Assembly: GCA_964475955.1 (NCBI GenBank)
Contig: CAYYZY010000094.1
Location: forward strand, 1-29,358
Direction: 5' to 3'
Origin: DATKZH01 sp964475955
Lineage (GTDB): Bacteria > Planctomycetota > Planctomycetia > Pirellulales > Thermoguttaceae
Length of the DNA stretch: 29,358 nucleotides
The position numbers and the translations under genes are program-made. The notes beneath the pieces were generated by a model that did not search any database, was not told the DNA's origin, and saw nothing but the letters and a program-made list of their open reading frames with translations. Shown here in pieces: positions 23,313 through 29,358 of this stretch (position 1 is the first letter of the stretch; each line of letters opens with the position of its first letter).

Positions 23313-23331
23313 GGCACCCCTTGAAGGGCGG

Positions 23332-24342
23332 TCAGGGCTTGGAGATGTCGACGTACGCGTGCTGCCCGCCGTTCTGGCTCGCCAGCCTCACGAGGAAGTT
23401 GTTGGCGTTGCGCTGGGGTCCGAAACCGAACTCGATGGCGTGGATCGTGACGCCCGCGGCGCGCCGATGGATGTCGAACAACTGGCCGGCGGAGAGGACC
23501 GGCTCGTCGGCGTCGGTGAGGAAGAAGATGACGTCGGGGTGCAGGGCGATCGCCATGGTGAGGGCGTCGACGTGGTTGGTGCCCCCGGTGGCGGTGACGC
23601 CGGACACGAATTTCGCCGCGTTCCGCTTGTTCTGCTCGGTGGCGAAGGCCAGCCGATTCGGCCGGCCCGAGGGATTAAAGATCGACGGCTTCTGGTTGTA
23701 GAAGATGATCTGGAACTGGTGGTTCGAGCCCAGGCTGTCGAGGCTGGTGAGCAACTCGGCCTTGGCGCGGCGCAGGGGCGTTCGCTGGTGCCAGTTCATG
23801 CTGTCGGATCGATCGAACACGTAGACGAACTTCCAGCCCTTGCCGGTCAGGCCGAACACGGTGGCGCTTCCCTTGCCGCCGGCCGCCCCGGGCCGCCCCG
23901 GTCGGCCGTCCGACATGCCCCCGGCGCTGGGGGTGCCCTCGCCGCCGAGGGCGTGCGGGCCCAGCGCGTCGATGCCCCCGGGCAGGGAATCCGTCGGGTC
24001 GATCGGGGGGGAACCGCTGAGCATGTCGGCCAGCGCGGGCCCGGCGCTTGTCCCCGCGGTGGCGGAGGCTGCCTCCCCCCCGTCGGAGCCTGGCTCGAAG
24101 TACTCGTGGCTGCCGTCCTGGTGCTTCAGGGCGATGCCCACGTCGGCCAGCCGCTCGGAGGAAGTACCTCGTCGGGGGGGAAGACGGAGCGTCATCCCCA
24201 AGGCAAGCAGGATCAGCATGTGCAGAACGAGCGACAGCAGCCAGGAAGGCAGCCGGGGGCTGGAAACGCCCGATGCCGGCCACCACCGGCGATTGGGGGC
24301 CGTCGCTTGGGATTCGTGCATTGCGAGAACGCCCAAAAACAT
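23332..24342 (-). CDS. Membrane-anchored VWA-domain protein, first gene of the operon
   Basis: 336 aa from the ATG at 24342; the ATG at 24321 is a possible alternative, and neither has a strong ribosome binding site. One membrane span (SWLLSLVLHMLILLALGM, about residues 33-50) is followed by a Gly/Ser/Pro-rich linker, then a von Willebrand A domain from about residue 170. The MIDAS motif DRSDS is present in KFVYVFDRSDSM, with TGGTNH and IFFLTDADE as the later metal-site segments. The N-terminal span followed by a Pro/Gly linker recalls TonB architecture, so it could be the moving partner of the ExbBD motor. A strong promoter lies just upstream. Confidence 0.88.
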   Translation of the reverse strand: MFLGVLAMHESQATAPNRRWWPASGVSSPRLPSWLLSLVLHMLILLALGMTLRLPPRRGTSSERLADVGIALKHQDGSHEYFEPGSDGGEAASATAGTSAGPALADMLSGSPPIDPTDSLPGGIDALGPHALGGEGTPSAGGMSDGRPGRPGAAGGKGSATVFGLTGKGWKFVYVFDRSDSMNWHQRTPLRRAKAELLTSLDSLGSNHQFQIIFYNQKPSIFNPSGRPNRLAFATEQNKRNAAKFVSGVTATGGTNHVDALTMAIALHPDVIFFLTDADEPVLSAGQLFDIHRRAAGVTIHAIEFGFGPQRNANNFLVRLASQNGGQHAYVDISKP

Positions 24343-24374
24343 CGGCCAATAAAGCAGTTACGACACGCGGGGGA

Positions 24375-24403
24375 ATTCTAGACCCCCTCTCGAAACGAGT
24401 CAA
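24375..24403 (-). promoter_or_regulatory. Sigma70-type promoter of the VWA-TPR-exbBDD-TPR operon
   Basis: On the minus strand TTGACT (24398-24403) and TAGAAT (24375-24380) are spaced by exactly 17 nt. The predicted start near 24368 is about 26 nt before the ATG at 24342. Both boxes match the consensus at five of six positions. Confidence 0.78.
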
Positions 24404-24452
24404 CGCGAGTCGAGAGGGACGGGTGCCATCCTGAAGCGGTTCGGCCAACGGC

Positions 24453-24613
24453 CGAAGGGTGCAATAGAAGGAAAAAGGGAAAGAAAGGGAAGCAGGAGAA
24501 GGGGCGTTGCAGGTCTCGGCCGGCCGCAAAGGACCTCTCTCTTGCTTGCCATTTTTCCCCTTTCCCCTCTTTCCATATTACACCCTTCGACTTTCCATAT
24601 TACACCCTTCGAC
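24453..24613. repeat. Polypurine/polypyrimidine inverted repeat with a 22-bp tandem duplication
   Basis: Two perfect, adjacent 22-bp copies occupy 24570-24591 and 24592-24613 (core CCATATTACACCCTTCGAC). A diverged, inverted copy lies at 24453-24476 (CGAAGGGTGCAATAGAAGG). Between them, GGAAAAAGGGAAAGAAAGGG and CCATTTTTCCCCTTTCCCC can pair as a long purine/pyrimidine stem. It sits in the 377-base divergent gap between the VWA and def genes. Confidence 0.7.
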
Positions 24614-24679
24614 GCGTGCGGTCATCGCCAAGCCGTCCCCCGGTCTCGCCACGGCCTTCGCCCCGCGCGACGCCGGGGG

Positions 24680-24685
24680 TATAAT
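24680..24685 (+). promoter_or_regulatory. -10 box of the def-fmt promoter
   Basis: An exact TATAAT lies 35 bases ahead of the def start. The -35 position (TTCGCC at 24657-24662, 17-nt spacing) is weak. The predicted start near 24692 gives a leader of about 28 nt. Confidence 0.6.
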
Positions 24686-24719
24686 TCCATTTTCGCCATG
24701 GTTTGCGGAGCGAGTACCG

Positions 24720-25301
24720 GTGCAGATCATCAAGTACCCCCACCCAACATTGCGTCACGAATCGAAGCCCGTCCGCCGAGTCGACGCCGATCTCAGGAAA
24801 ATCGTCGCCGAGATGTTCGACCTGATGTACGCCAATCGGGGGATCGGGCTGGCGGCCAACCAGGTCGATCTTCCCTACCGGCTGCTGGTGTTCAACGTGA
24901 CCGGCGACCCGGCCGTGCGAGACGAAGCGTTCGTGTTCATCAATCCGGTCATCACCGAGCGCAAGGGGTCGGCCGAGGATCAGGAGGGCTGCCTCAGCTT
25001 CCCCGAGATCTACGCCCCGGTAATCCGGTCGGAGAAGATCAAGGTCAACGCCTATGCCCTGAACGGCGAAGAGCTCACGTATGAGTTCGACGGTCTCTAC
25101 GCCCGCGTGGTCCAGCACGAGAACGACCATCTGGACGGCATCCTGTTCGTCGACCGGGTGAGTCCGGCGAATCGTCTGGCGATCAAGGACGACCTGGCTG
25201 CCCTGGAGAGCGAGTTCAACACCTACCGCCAGCGCGGGCGGATTCCCGACGACACCCAAATCGCCGCCCGGCTGGCCGAGCTGGAGTCGGCCAGGACGTA
25301 G
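24720..25301 (+). CDS. def: Peptide deformylase
   Basis: 193-aa metalloenzyme that removes the formyl group from the N-terminal methionine of new proteins. All three active-site motifs are intact: GIGLAANQ (residues 41-48), EGCLS with the metal ligand Cys91, and QHENDHLDG (132-140), where His133 and His137 bind metal and Glu134 is the catalytic base. The GTG at 24720 is chosen because GGAG (24707-24710) lies 9 bases upstream and the protein then begins VQIIKYPHPTLR, the usual deformylase N-terminus; the frame open further upstream overlaps the promoter. It forms an operon with fmt 65 bases downstream, the classic pairing. Confidence 0.96.
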   Translation: MQIIKYPHPTLRHESKPVRRVDADLRKIVAEMFDLMYANRGIGLAANQVDLPYRLLVFNVTGDPAVRDEAFVFINPVITERKGSAEDQEGCLSFPEIYAPVIRSEKIKVNAYALNGEELTYEFDGLYARVVQHENDHLDGILFVDRVSPANRLAIKDDLAALESEFNTYRQRGRIPDDTQIAARLAELESART

Positions 25302-25366
25302 GATCCGGGGCGAACGATGGGGGAAGCCGAATCCGCCGCGCATCCATTTGTGACCGGGGGGAGCCG

Positions 25367-26317
25367 ATGCGCCTGGTGCTGATGGGAACGGGCCCCTTCG
25401 GGGTGCCCACGTTTCGCCGACTTTACGACACGCACCACGAGATCTTGGCGGCGGTCACCAGTCCGCTGAAGGCGCGGGGCAAGCGTCCGCCCGTGCCGGG
25501 GCCGGTTCGCCGGCTGGCCGAGGAGCGCGGCACGCCGATCTTCGATCCGGACGACGTGAACGACGTTGCGTCGCGCGCGCATCTCTCCCAATGGGGCGCG
25601 GACCTGCTCGTCGTTTGCGACTACGGCCAGATCCTCTCGGCCCGGACGCTGGCCACCACGCGCCTGGGAGGCGTGAACCTGCACGGGTCGCTTCTACCCA
25701 AGTATCGCGGCGCCGCGCCGATCAATTGGGCGATCTACCACGGCGAGACGGAGACGGGCGTGAGCGTGATCCACATGACGCCCAAGGTCGACGCCGGGCC
25801 GGTCATCGCGCAGGGCCGCACGCCCATCGGCCCCGACGAAACGGCCGCCGACGTGGAGGCCCGGCTCGCCGAGTTGGGCGCCCGGCACGTGCCCCAGGCG
25901 ATCGACGCGCTCGAGTCGGGTACCGCCCGGCCCTTCCCCCAGGATGCGGCGCTGGCCTCGAAGGCGCCGCGGATCAAGAAGGCCGACGGGCAGGTCGACT
26001 GGAACCGGCCGGCCGAGGCGATCCGCAACCACGTTCGGGCGATGGAGCCGTGGCCCCGGGCGTACACGTTCTGGCATCGCGCCGAGGGCCCGCCCCTGCG
26101 GCTAATCCTGGGGCCGGTTGAGGTGGCGTCGGAGATTGAGCCGAACGCCCCGCCCGGCACGGTGGTGGAAGCCCCCGGCGAGCGGATCGCGGCGGCGGCC
26201 GCCGACGGCGCCGTGATCGTCCACACGCTCCAGCCGGCCGGCAAACGGATGATGGAAGTCCGCGAGTTCCTGCGCGGCCATCGCGTCGCCCCCGGCGAGC
26301 GCTTCGGTCCGGAGTAG
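25367..26317 (+). CDS. fmt: Methionyl-tRNA formyltransferase
   Basis: A 316-aa cytoplasmic enzyme that transfers a formyl group from 10-formyl-tetrahydrofolate to initiator Met-tRNA. The N-terminal domain starts MRLVLMGTGPFGVPTF. The catalytic triad is in place: Asn104 and His106 in GVNLHGSLLPKYRGAAPINW, and Asp142 in KVDAGPVIA. The C-terminal OB-like domain begins near residue 205 and ends in the family pattern MMEVREFLRG. The ATG at 25367 follows a GGGGGGAG ribosome binding site. Second gene of def-fmt; a family C hairpin starts 9 bases after its stop. Confidence 0.96.
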   Translation: MRLVLMGTGPFGVPTFRRLYDTHHEILAAVTSPLKARGKRPPVPGPVRRLAEERGTPIFDPDDVNDVASRAHLSQWGADLLVVCDYGQILSARTLATTRLGGVNLHGSLLPKYRGAAPINWAIYHGETETGVSVIHMTPKVDAGPVIAQGRTPIGPDETAADVEARLAELGARHVPQAIDALESGTARPFPQDAALASKAPRIKKADGQVDWNRPAEAIRNHVRAMEPWPRAYTFWHRAEGPPLRLILGPVEVASEIEPNAPPGTVVEAPGERIAAAAADGAVIVHTLQPAGKRMMEVREFLRGHRVAPGERFGPE

Positions 26318-26325
26318 TCGCTTCC

Positions 26326-26353
26326 GGATTGCGGCGGCTTGTGGCCGCAATCC
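26326..26353. repeat. Family C hairpin between convergent genes (copy 2)
   Basis: GGATTGCGGC (26326-26335) and GCCGCAATCC (26344-26353) form a perfect 10-bp stem with an 8-nt loop. It begins 9 bases after the fmt stop and lies 44 bases from the end of the convergent phosphatase-like gene, so it could serve both as a terminator. No T run is present. Confidence 0.7.
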
Positions 26354-26396
26354 AAGAGGGCCCAAGCGATGCGAAGGCCCATCTCGGCAGCATGTC

Positions 26397-27734
26397 TCAC
26401 GCGCTGGCTTGGATCCCGAAGCGCTCGGCGACGACCCGGAACACGTCGGTATCGGCCACCGAGAGGCCGGGAAGCAGGCCGGGCTCCGAGACGAGGAGCG
26501 TGGTTCGCTGCGCGGCGTCGAGGGCCGGGGCGCCGTGCGAGCCGCGCACCCGGGCGGCGTCGAGCGGGATGCTCCGGGTGGCCGGGTCGAAGAACAGCTC
26601 GACCGGATCGTAGCCCGGCTTGCGGTGGATGTCGACCGTACGGGCGAAGGCCGGGGCGCGATCGTCGTCGAGCCACCAGTAGTACGCCTGCCAGCTATCC
26701 GGGGCCGAAACGAGCACGATCCGGCCGCTTCGCGGGTGGTCGAGGCCGTAATGGCTGAGCTGGTCGCCGAGGAGCACGTCGTCGATGCCCGGCCGGCCGC
26801 GGAACAGTTCGGCGACCTGGCGGATCAGGGCGTCGTCCCCGTTGACGAATACGTGCGAAAACTGGTGGTCGGTCAGGGCCCAGGCGGGGCTTCGGGCGAA
26901 GTCGAGGTGCTCGCCGTCGTCCTTCTCCTCGACTTCGAGGAGACGCGCCTCGCGGAGCACCCGGTTCGGATACGTCACGTGGTCGACGGGCGTGATGGCG
27001 TATTCCCCGGCGACGATCCAGAGGAGCCTTTCGCCGTAGACGGCGCCGAAGCCCTCGGCCAGCCTGGCCAGCACGGCGTCGAGCTCGGCGACGGCCTGCC
27101 GGGCCTCCTCGCTCTCGGGGCCCGACCGCTGGGCCGCGTAGTCGAGGTGCGGCAGGTAGACGTAGAAGAAGTTCGGCCGCCAGGCGCGGGCCGCGTGAAG
27201 CGCCGAATCGACGATCCAGGCCGACGACTGCACGCCGGCCGCCGGGCCCCAGAAATGCTGTAAAGGGAAATGCCCCAGCTCGTCGCGGAGCGTGCCGTAG
27301 AGGTCGTCCGGCCGCGTGTAGCACCAGAGCGACTCGCTGCCGTCGGGGTTGTGGATCGGGGCGGGAGTGCAGACGTAGTCGGCCCCGCACCCCTTCGCGT
27401 GCATGGGAAACCACGCCGCCGACGTGGCGCCCGGCCGCTGCTTCGATAGGAGGTCCCAGATCTGCGGGCGCTGGACGCAGTCGTTGGGCGCGGTCCACAT
27501 TTCGACGGTCTGCCGGTCGGGCCGATAGAGCCCGTTGGCCACCACGCCGTGATCTCGGGGCAGCACGCCCGTGGTCAGGTTCGCCTGGACCGGGCAGGTG
27601 ACGCACGGAAAGCTGGGAATGAGGTCGGCGATCTCGCCGCCGGCCATCCACTCCTTCAGCTTGGGCATCGCGGCCACGTCGCGCTCGCGCAGCCCGGGGA
27701 TCGACAACAACACGACGTATTCCGCGACGGCCAT
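26397..27734 (-). CDS. Alkaline-phosphatase-superfamily protein with divergent metal site
   Basis: 445 aa, ATG at 27734 with GAGGAG (27745-27750, minus strand) upstream. The overall pattern is that of type I phosphodiesterase/nucleotide pyrophosphatases (PF01663-like): VVLLSIPGLRERDVAAMP, FPCVTCPVQANLTTGVLPRDHG with Thr46 at the nucleophile position, YLPHLDYAAQRSGP, and LLWIVAGEYAITPVDHV. The usual first metal Asp is Pro13, the usual D-x-x-x-H becomes LDYAAQ, and SDHG becomes GEYA. From memory, a related subfamily found in some ebo-type gene clusters shows the same Glu-Tyr change, so this may be normal for the subfamily. Reaction is unknown. It lies 17 bases after the TPR gene, in one operon. 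Confidence 0.85.
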   Translation of the reverse strand: MAVAEYVVLLSIPGLRERDVAAMPKLKEWMAGGEIADLIPSFPCVTCPVQANLTTGVLPRDHGVVANGLYRPDRQTVEMWTAPNDCVQRPQIWDLLSKQRPGATSAAWFPMHAKGCGADYVCTPAPIHNPDGSESLWCYTRPDDLYGTLRDELGHFPLQHFWGPAAGVQSSAWIVDSALHAARAWRPNFFYVYLPHLDYAAQRSGPESEEARQAVAELDAVLARLAEGFGAVYGERLLWIVAGEYAITPVDHVTYPNRVLREARLLEVEEKDDGEHLDFARSPAWALTDHQFSHVFVNGDDALIRQVAELFRGRPGIDDVLLGDQLSHYGLDHPRSGRIVLVSAPDSWQAYYWWLDDDRAPAFARTVDIHRKPGYDPVELFFDPATRSIPLDAARVRGSHGAPALDAAQRTTLLVSEPGLLPGLSVADTDVFRVVAERFGIQASA

Positions 27735-27751
27735 GGCAATCGGTCTCCTCG

Positions 27752-29014
27752 CTATTGCGCGCCCGCCGCGAGCCGGCGATGCTCGGCGGCCGCGGATTCG
27801 TTGCCCTGGCGCGCGTACCAATCGGCCAGGGCGAGATGGGTGAGACGGTGATGGGGCTCGAGTTGCAGCACGCTCCGCAGCCAACCGAGCCCCGTCGACG
27901 GCTGGCCGTATTCGAGCAGGGTCGCCCCGATCTCGTATCGCAGTCCCGTGTTGCTCGGCTCCTCGTCGACCCGGCGAATGAGATATTCCACACGATACGC
28001 GGCCTCCTGGGCCTCGACGGCGAATTCGAAATGCTCCCGCGCCCGCTCCTTCTCGCCCGCGGCGGTCAGGGCCCACGCCAGCGAGTGGCGCGCATCGACC
28101 TCGTACGGCCGTTGCGCGGCGGCCCGCTCCAGCCGGCGCACCGACTCGTCGATCCGGCCGAAGGAGAAATCGAGCTTGCCGAGGGCCAGCAGGGCTTCGT
28201 AGTGGTCGGGCACCCGGTCCAGCAGACGAAGATACGTCCGGCGGGCCTCGTCGTTTTCTCCCAGGGCCTCGAGGCACAACCCCCGGCCGAGCAGGGCCTC
28301 GGGCTCACCGCCGTGCTCCGCGCACAAACGATAGTGCGTTAGCCCTTCGCGGTACTGATAGTCTTCGCGCAAGGCCCGAGCGAGCTGGAGGCGCACGTCG
28401 TATCGGCCGGGTGCCCGTTCGAGCGCCCGCCGAAAGGCCGCCGCGGCTTCGGTCCACTTGCCCGTGTGGACGTGGACCATGCCTCGGTAGAAGAACGATT
28501 GCGGGTCGTCCGGATAGTCGGCCTCCCAGCCGTCGAGCAGGACCAAAGCGGGACCGACGTGGTAGTTCTCCAGGTAGCCGCGGACCAGCGCCTCGTAGAT
28601 CTCCAGCGAGTCGCCGCCCGGATCGACCATCAACGCCGACACCTCCGGCGCATCCGGAGCCACCTGGCCGGCCTGGGCCAAAGCCAGCAACTCCTCGCGC
28701 TGGAGCGCTTCCACGGAATGGCCCATCTCCCGGGCGCGCAGCAGGCAGGTGCGCATTCGGTCGAGGCGCCCCAGGCGCCGATACGCGCGGGCCTTCCAGA
28801 ACTGGATAGCGCCACGGTCGGGATCGAGGCGCTCGGCTTCATCGAGCCAGCGCATTGCCCGCTCGGCGTCGCGTTCGGCCAACGCGGCGCGCGCCCGCCG
28901 GAGCCGATACCTCACCGACAAGGGCCCCGCGAGGAAGACCCCCGCCGCGACCGCCAGGCCGATCGCCAGGATGGCGAGTCCCCAACGCCGAGTTGTCCGT
29001 AGCGTGTAGCGCAT
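27752..29014 (-). CDS. Membrane-anchored TPR protein
   Basis: 420 aa. The ATG at 29014 is chosen because a single N-terminal span follows at once (WGLAILAIGLAVAAGVFLAGPL); the longer open frame to 29143 reads through repeat sequence. The rest is a run of about ten tetratricopeptide repeats, for example AIQFWKARAYRRLGRLDRM, PQSFFYRGMVHVHTGKWTEAA and HRLTHLALADWYARQGNESAA. TPR arrays bind partner proteins; here the array would face the periplasm. The gene lies between a VCBS/FG-GAP protein gene and the phosphatase-like gene, all on one strand, a grouping I recall as common in planctomycetes. Confidence 0.85.
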   Translation of the reverse strand: MRYTLRTTRRWGLAILAIGLAVAAGVFLAGPLSVRYRLRRARAALAERDAERAMRWLDEAERLDPDRGAIQFWKARAYRRLGRLDRMRTCLLRAREMGHSVEALQREELLALAQAGQVAPDAPEVSALMVDPGGDSLEIYEALVRGYLENYHVGPALVLLDGWEADYPDDPQSFFYRGMVHVHTGKWTEAAAAFRRALERAPGRYDVRLQLARALREDYQYREGLTHYRLCAEHGGEPEALLGRGLCLEALGENDEARRTYLRLLDRVPDHYEALLALGKLDFSFGRIDESVRRLERAAAQRPYEVDARHSLAWALTAAGEKERAREHFEFAVEAQEAAYRVEYLIRRVDEEPSNTGLRYEIGATLLEYGQPSTGLGWLRSVLQLEPHHRLTHLALADWYARQGNESAAAEHRRLAAGAQ

Positions 29015-29111
29015 GGCGCGTGATCTACCGCTCCACCTGCCTGCGTCGCCGAATGACGATCTCTTCGTATGGAGAGTAATCGACACACCCCGCGTGCCGC
29101 AACCGGCCGAC

Positions 29112-29159
29112 GGCACACGGAGTGTGCCTGCTACTACGGCCACGGAGTGTGCCTGCTAC
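29112..29159. repeat. Palindromic repeat (family F), two adjacent copies
   Basis: GGCACACGGAGTGTGCC (29112-29128) followed by TGCTAC, then CACGGAGTGTGCCTGCTAC at 29141-29159. The first copy can form a 7-bp stem. The pair fills most of the 165-base gap between the VCBS gene and the TPR gene. Confidence 0.65.
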
Positions 29160-29179
29160 GGCGAGCGGAGACGGGAAGG

Positions 29180-29358
29180 CTACTTGAGCCGGTTCTCCCA
29201 CAGGTCAACGCCGCTGGCGGCGGCTGAGGCCGACGTGTCGTCGAACTGGCCGTTTCCCACGAACAGGTCGACGTCGCCGTCCTCATCGTAGTCGGCCGGA
29301 GTGAGCGTGACGTGATGGCACCGCGCGGCCTCGAACGGGTGATCGACGAACTCGCCCG
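29180..29358 (-). CDS. VCBS/FG-GAP repeat protein, C-terminal end (cut by window edge)
   Basis: Only the last 58 residues are in the window, ending at the TAG at 29180-29182. They contain LTPADYDEDGDVDLFVGNG, an FG-GAP/VCBS calcium-binding blade of a beta-propeller, and end VDLWENRLK. Such proteins are usually secreted and large. The full length, start and any ASPIC/UnbV domain lie outside the window. It is the first visible member of the VCBS-TPR-phosphatase-like group. Confidence 0.8.
   Translation of the reverse strand, partial: GEFVDHPFEAARCHHVTLTPADYDEDGDVDLFVGNGQFDDTSASAAASGVDLWENRLK

Overview
The window looks like a chromosomal segment of a planctomycete, probably Pirellulales-like. 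This is inferred from several things together: high GC, frequent GTG and TTG starts behind good Shine-Dalgarno sites, Tat and Sec exported polysaccharide-degrading enzymes, an exbB-exbD-exbD operon with large TPR proteins, a VCBS-TPR-phosphatase-like gene group, and many short intergenic palindromes of several families. No rRNA, tRNA, CRISPR array, transposase or phage gene was seen.

Region 1 (1-11.4 kb) is rich in exported carbohydrate-active proteins. It holds a PL1-type pectate lyase with a C-terminal Asp-rich repeat, a secreted alpha-helical protein, a beta-helix protein with a CBM9-like C-terminus, a frameshifted sialidase-like remnant with a Tat signal, and a heparinase II/III-type lyase. 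These genes sit on both strands and are separated by palindromic repeats. They look like separate transcription units, not a SusCD-type operon. Region 2 (11.4-14.3 kb) holds small genes: a cold-shock protein with a long upstream region, a 59-aa basic protein, a 127-aa hypothetical, and a two-gene unit (214-aa unknown plus a DUF3467 protein) with a clear promoter and a palindrome at its predicted transcription start.

Region 3 (14.3-17.3 kb) holds a ZIP-family transporter with altered metal-site histidines, then a GntR/YtrA regulator - ABC ATPase - permease unit. The permease is cut short at a repeat. A 32-codon membrane peptide gene with a strong ribosome binding site and a hairpin just after its stop lies beside it. 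Region 4 (17.4-24.4 kb, minus strand) is one apparent operon from a good sigma70-type promoter: VWA protein, TPR protein, ExbB/TolQ-like channel, two ExbD-like proteins and a 900-aa TPR protein. It is probably a proton-motive-force-driven envelope system.

Region 5 (24.7-29.36 kb) holds def-fmt (N-terminal formyl metabolism) on the plus strand. Converging on it is a minus-strand group: a VCBS/FG-GAP protein (partial at the window edge), a membrane-anchored TPR protein, and an alkaline-phosphatase-superfamily protein whose usual metal ligands are mostly replaced. The most notable cross-window feature is the set of palindromic repeat families. They lie downstream of genes, inside an operon, within one coding region, and at the broken end of the permease.
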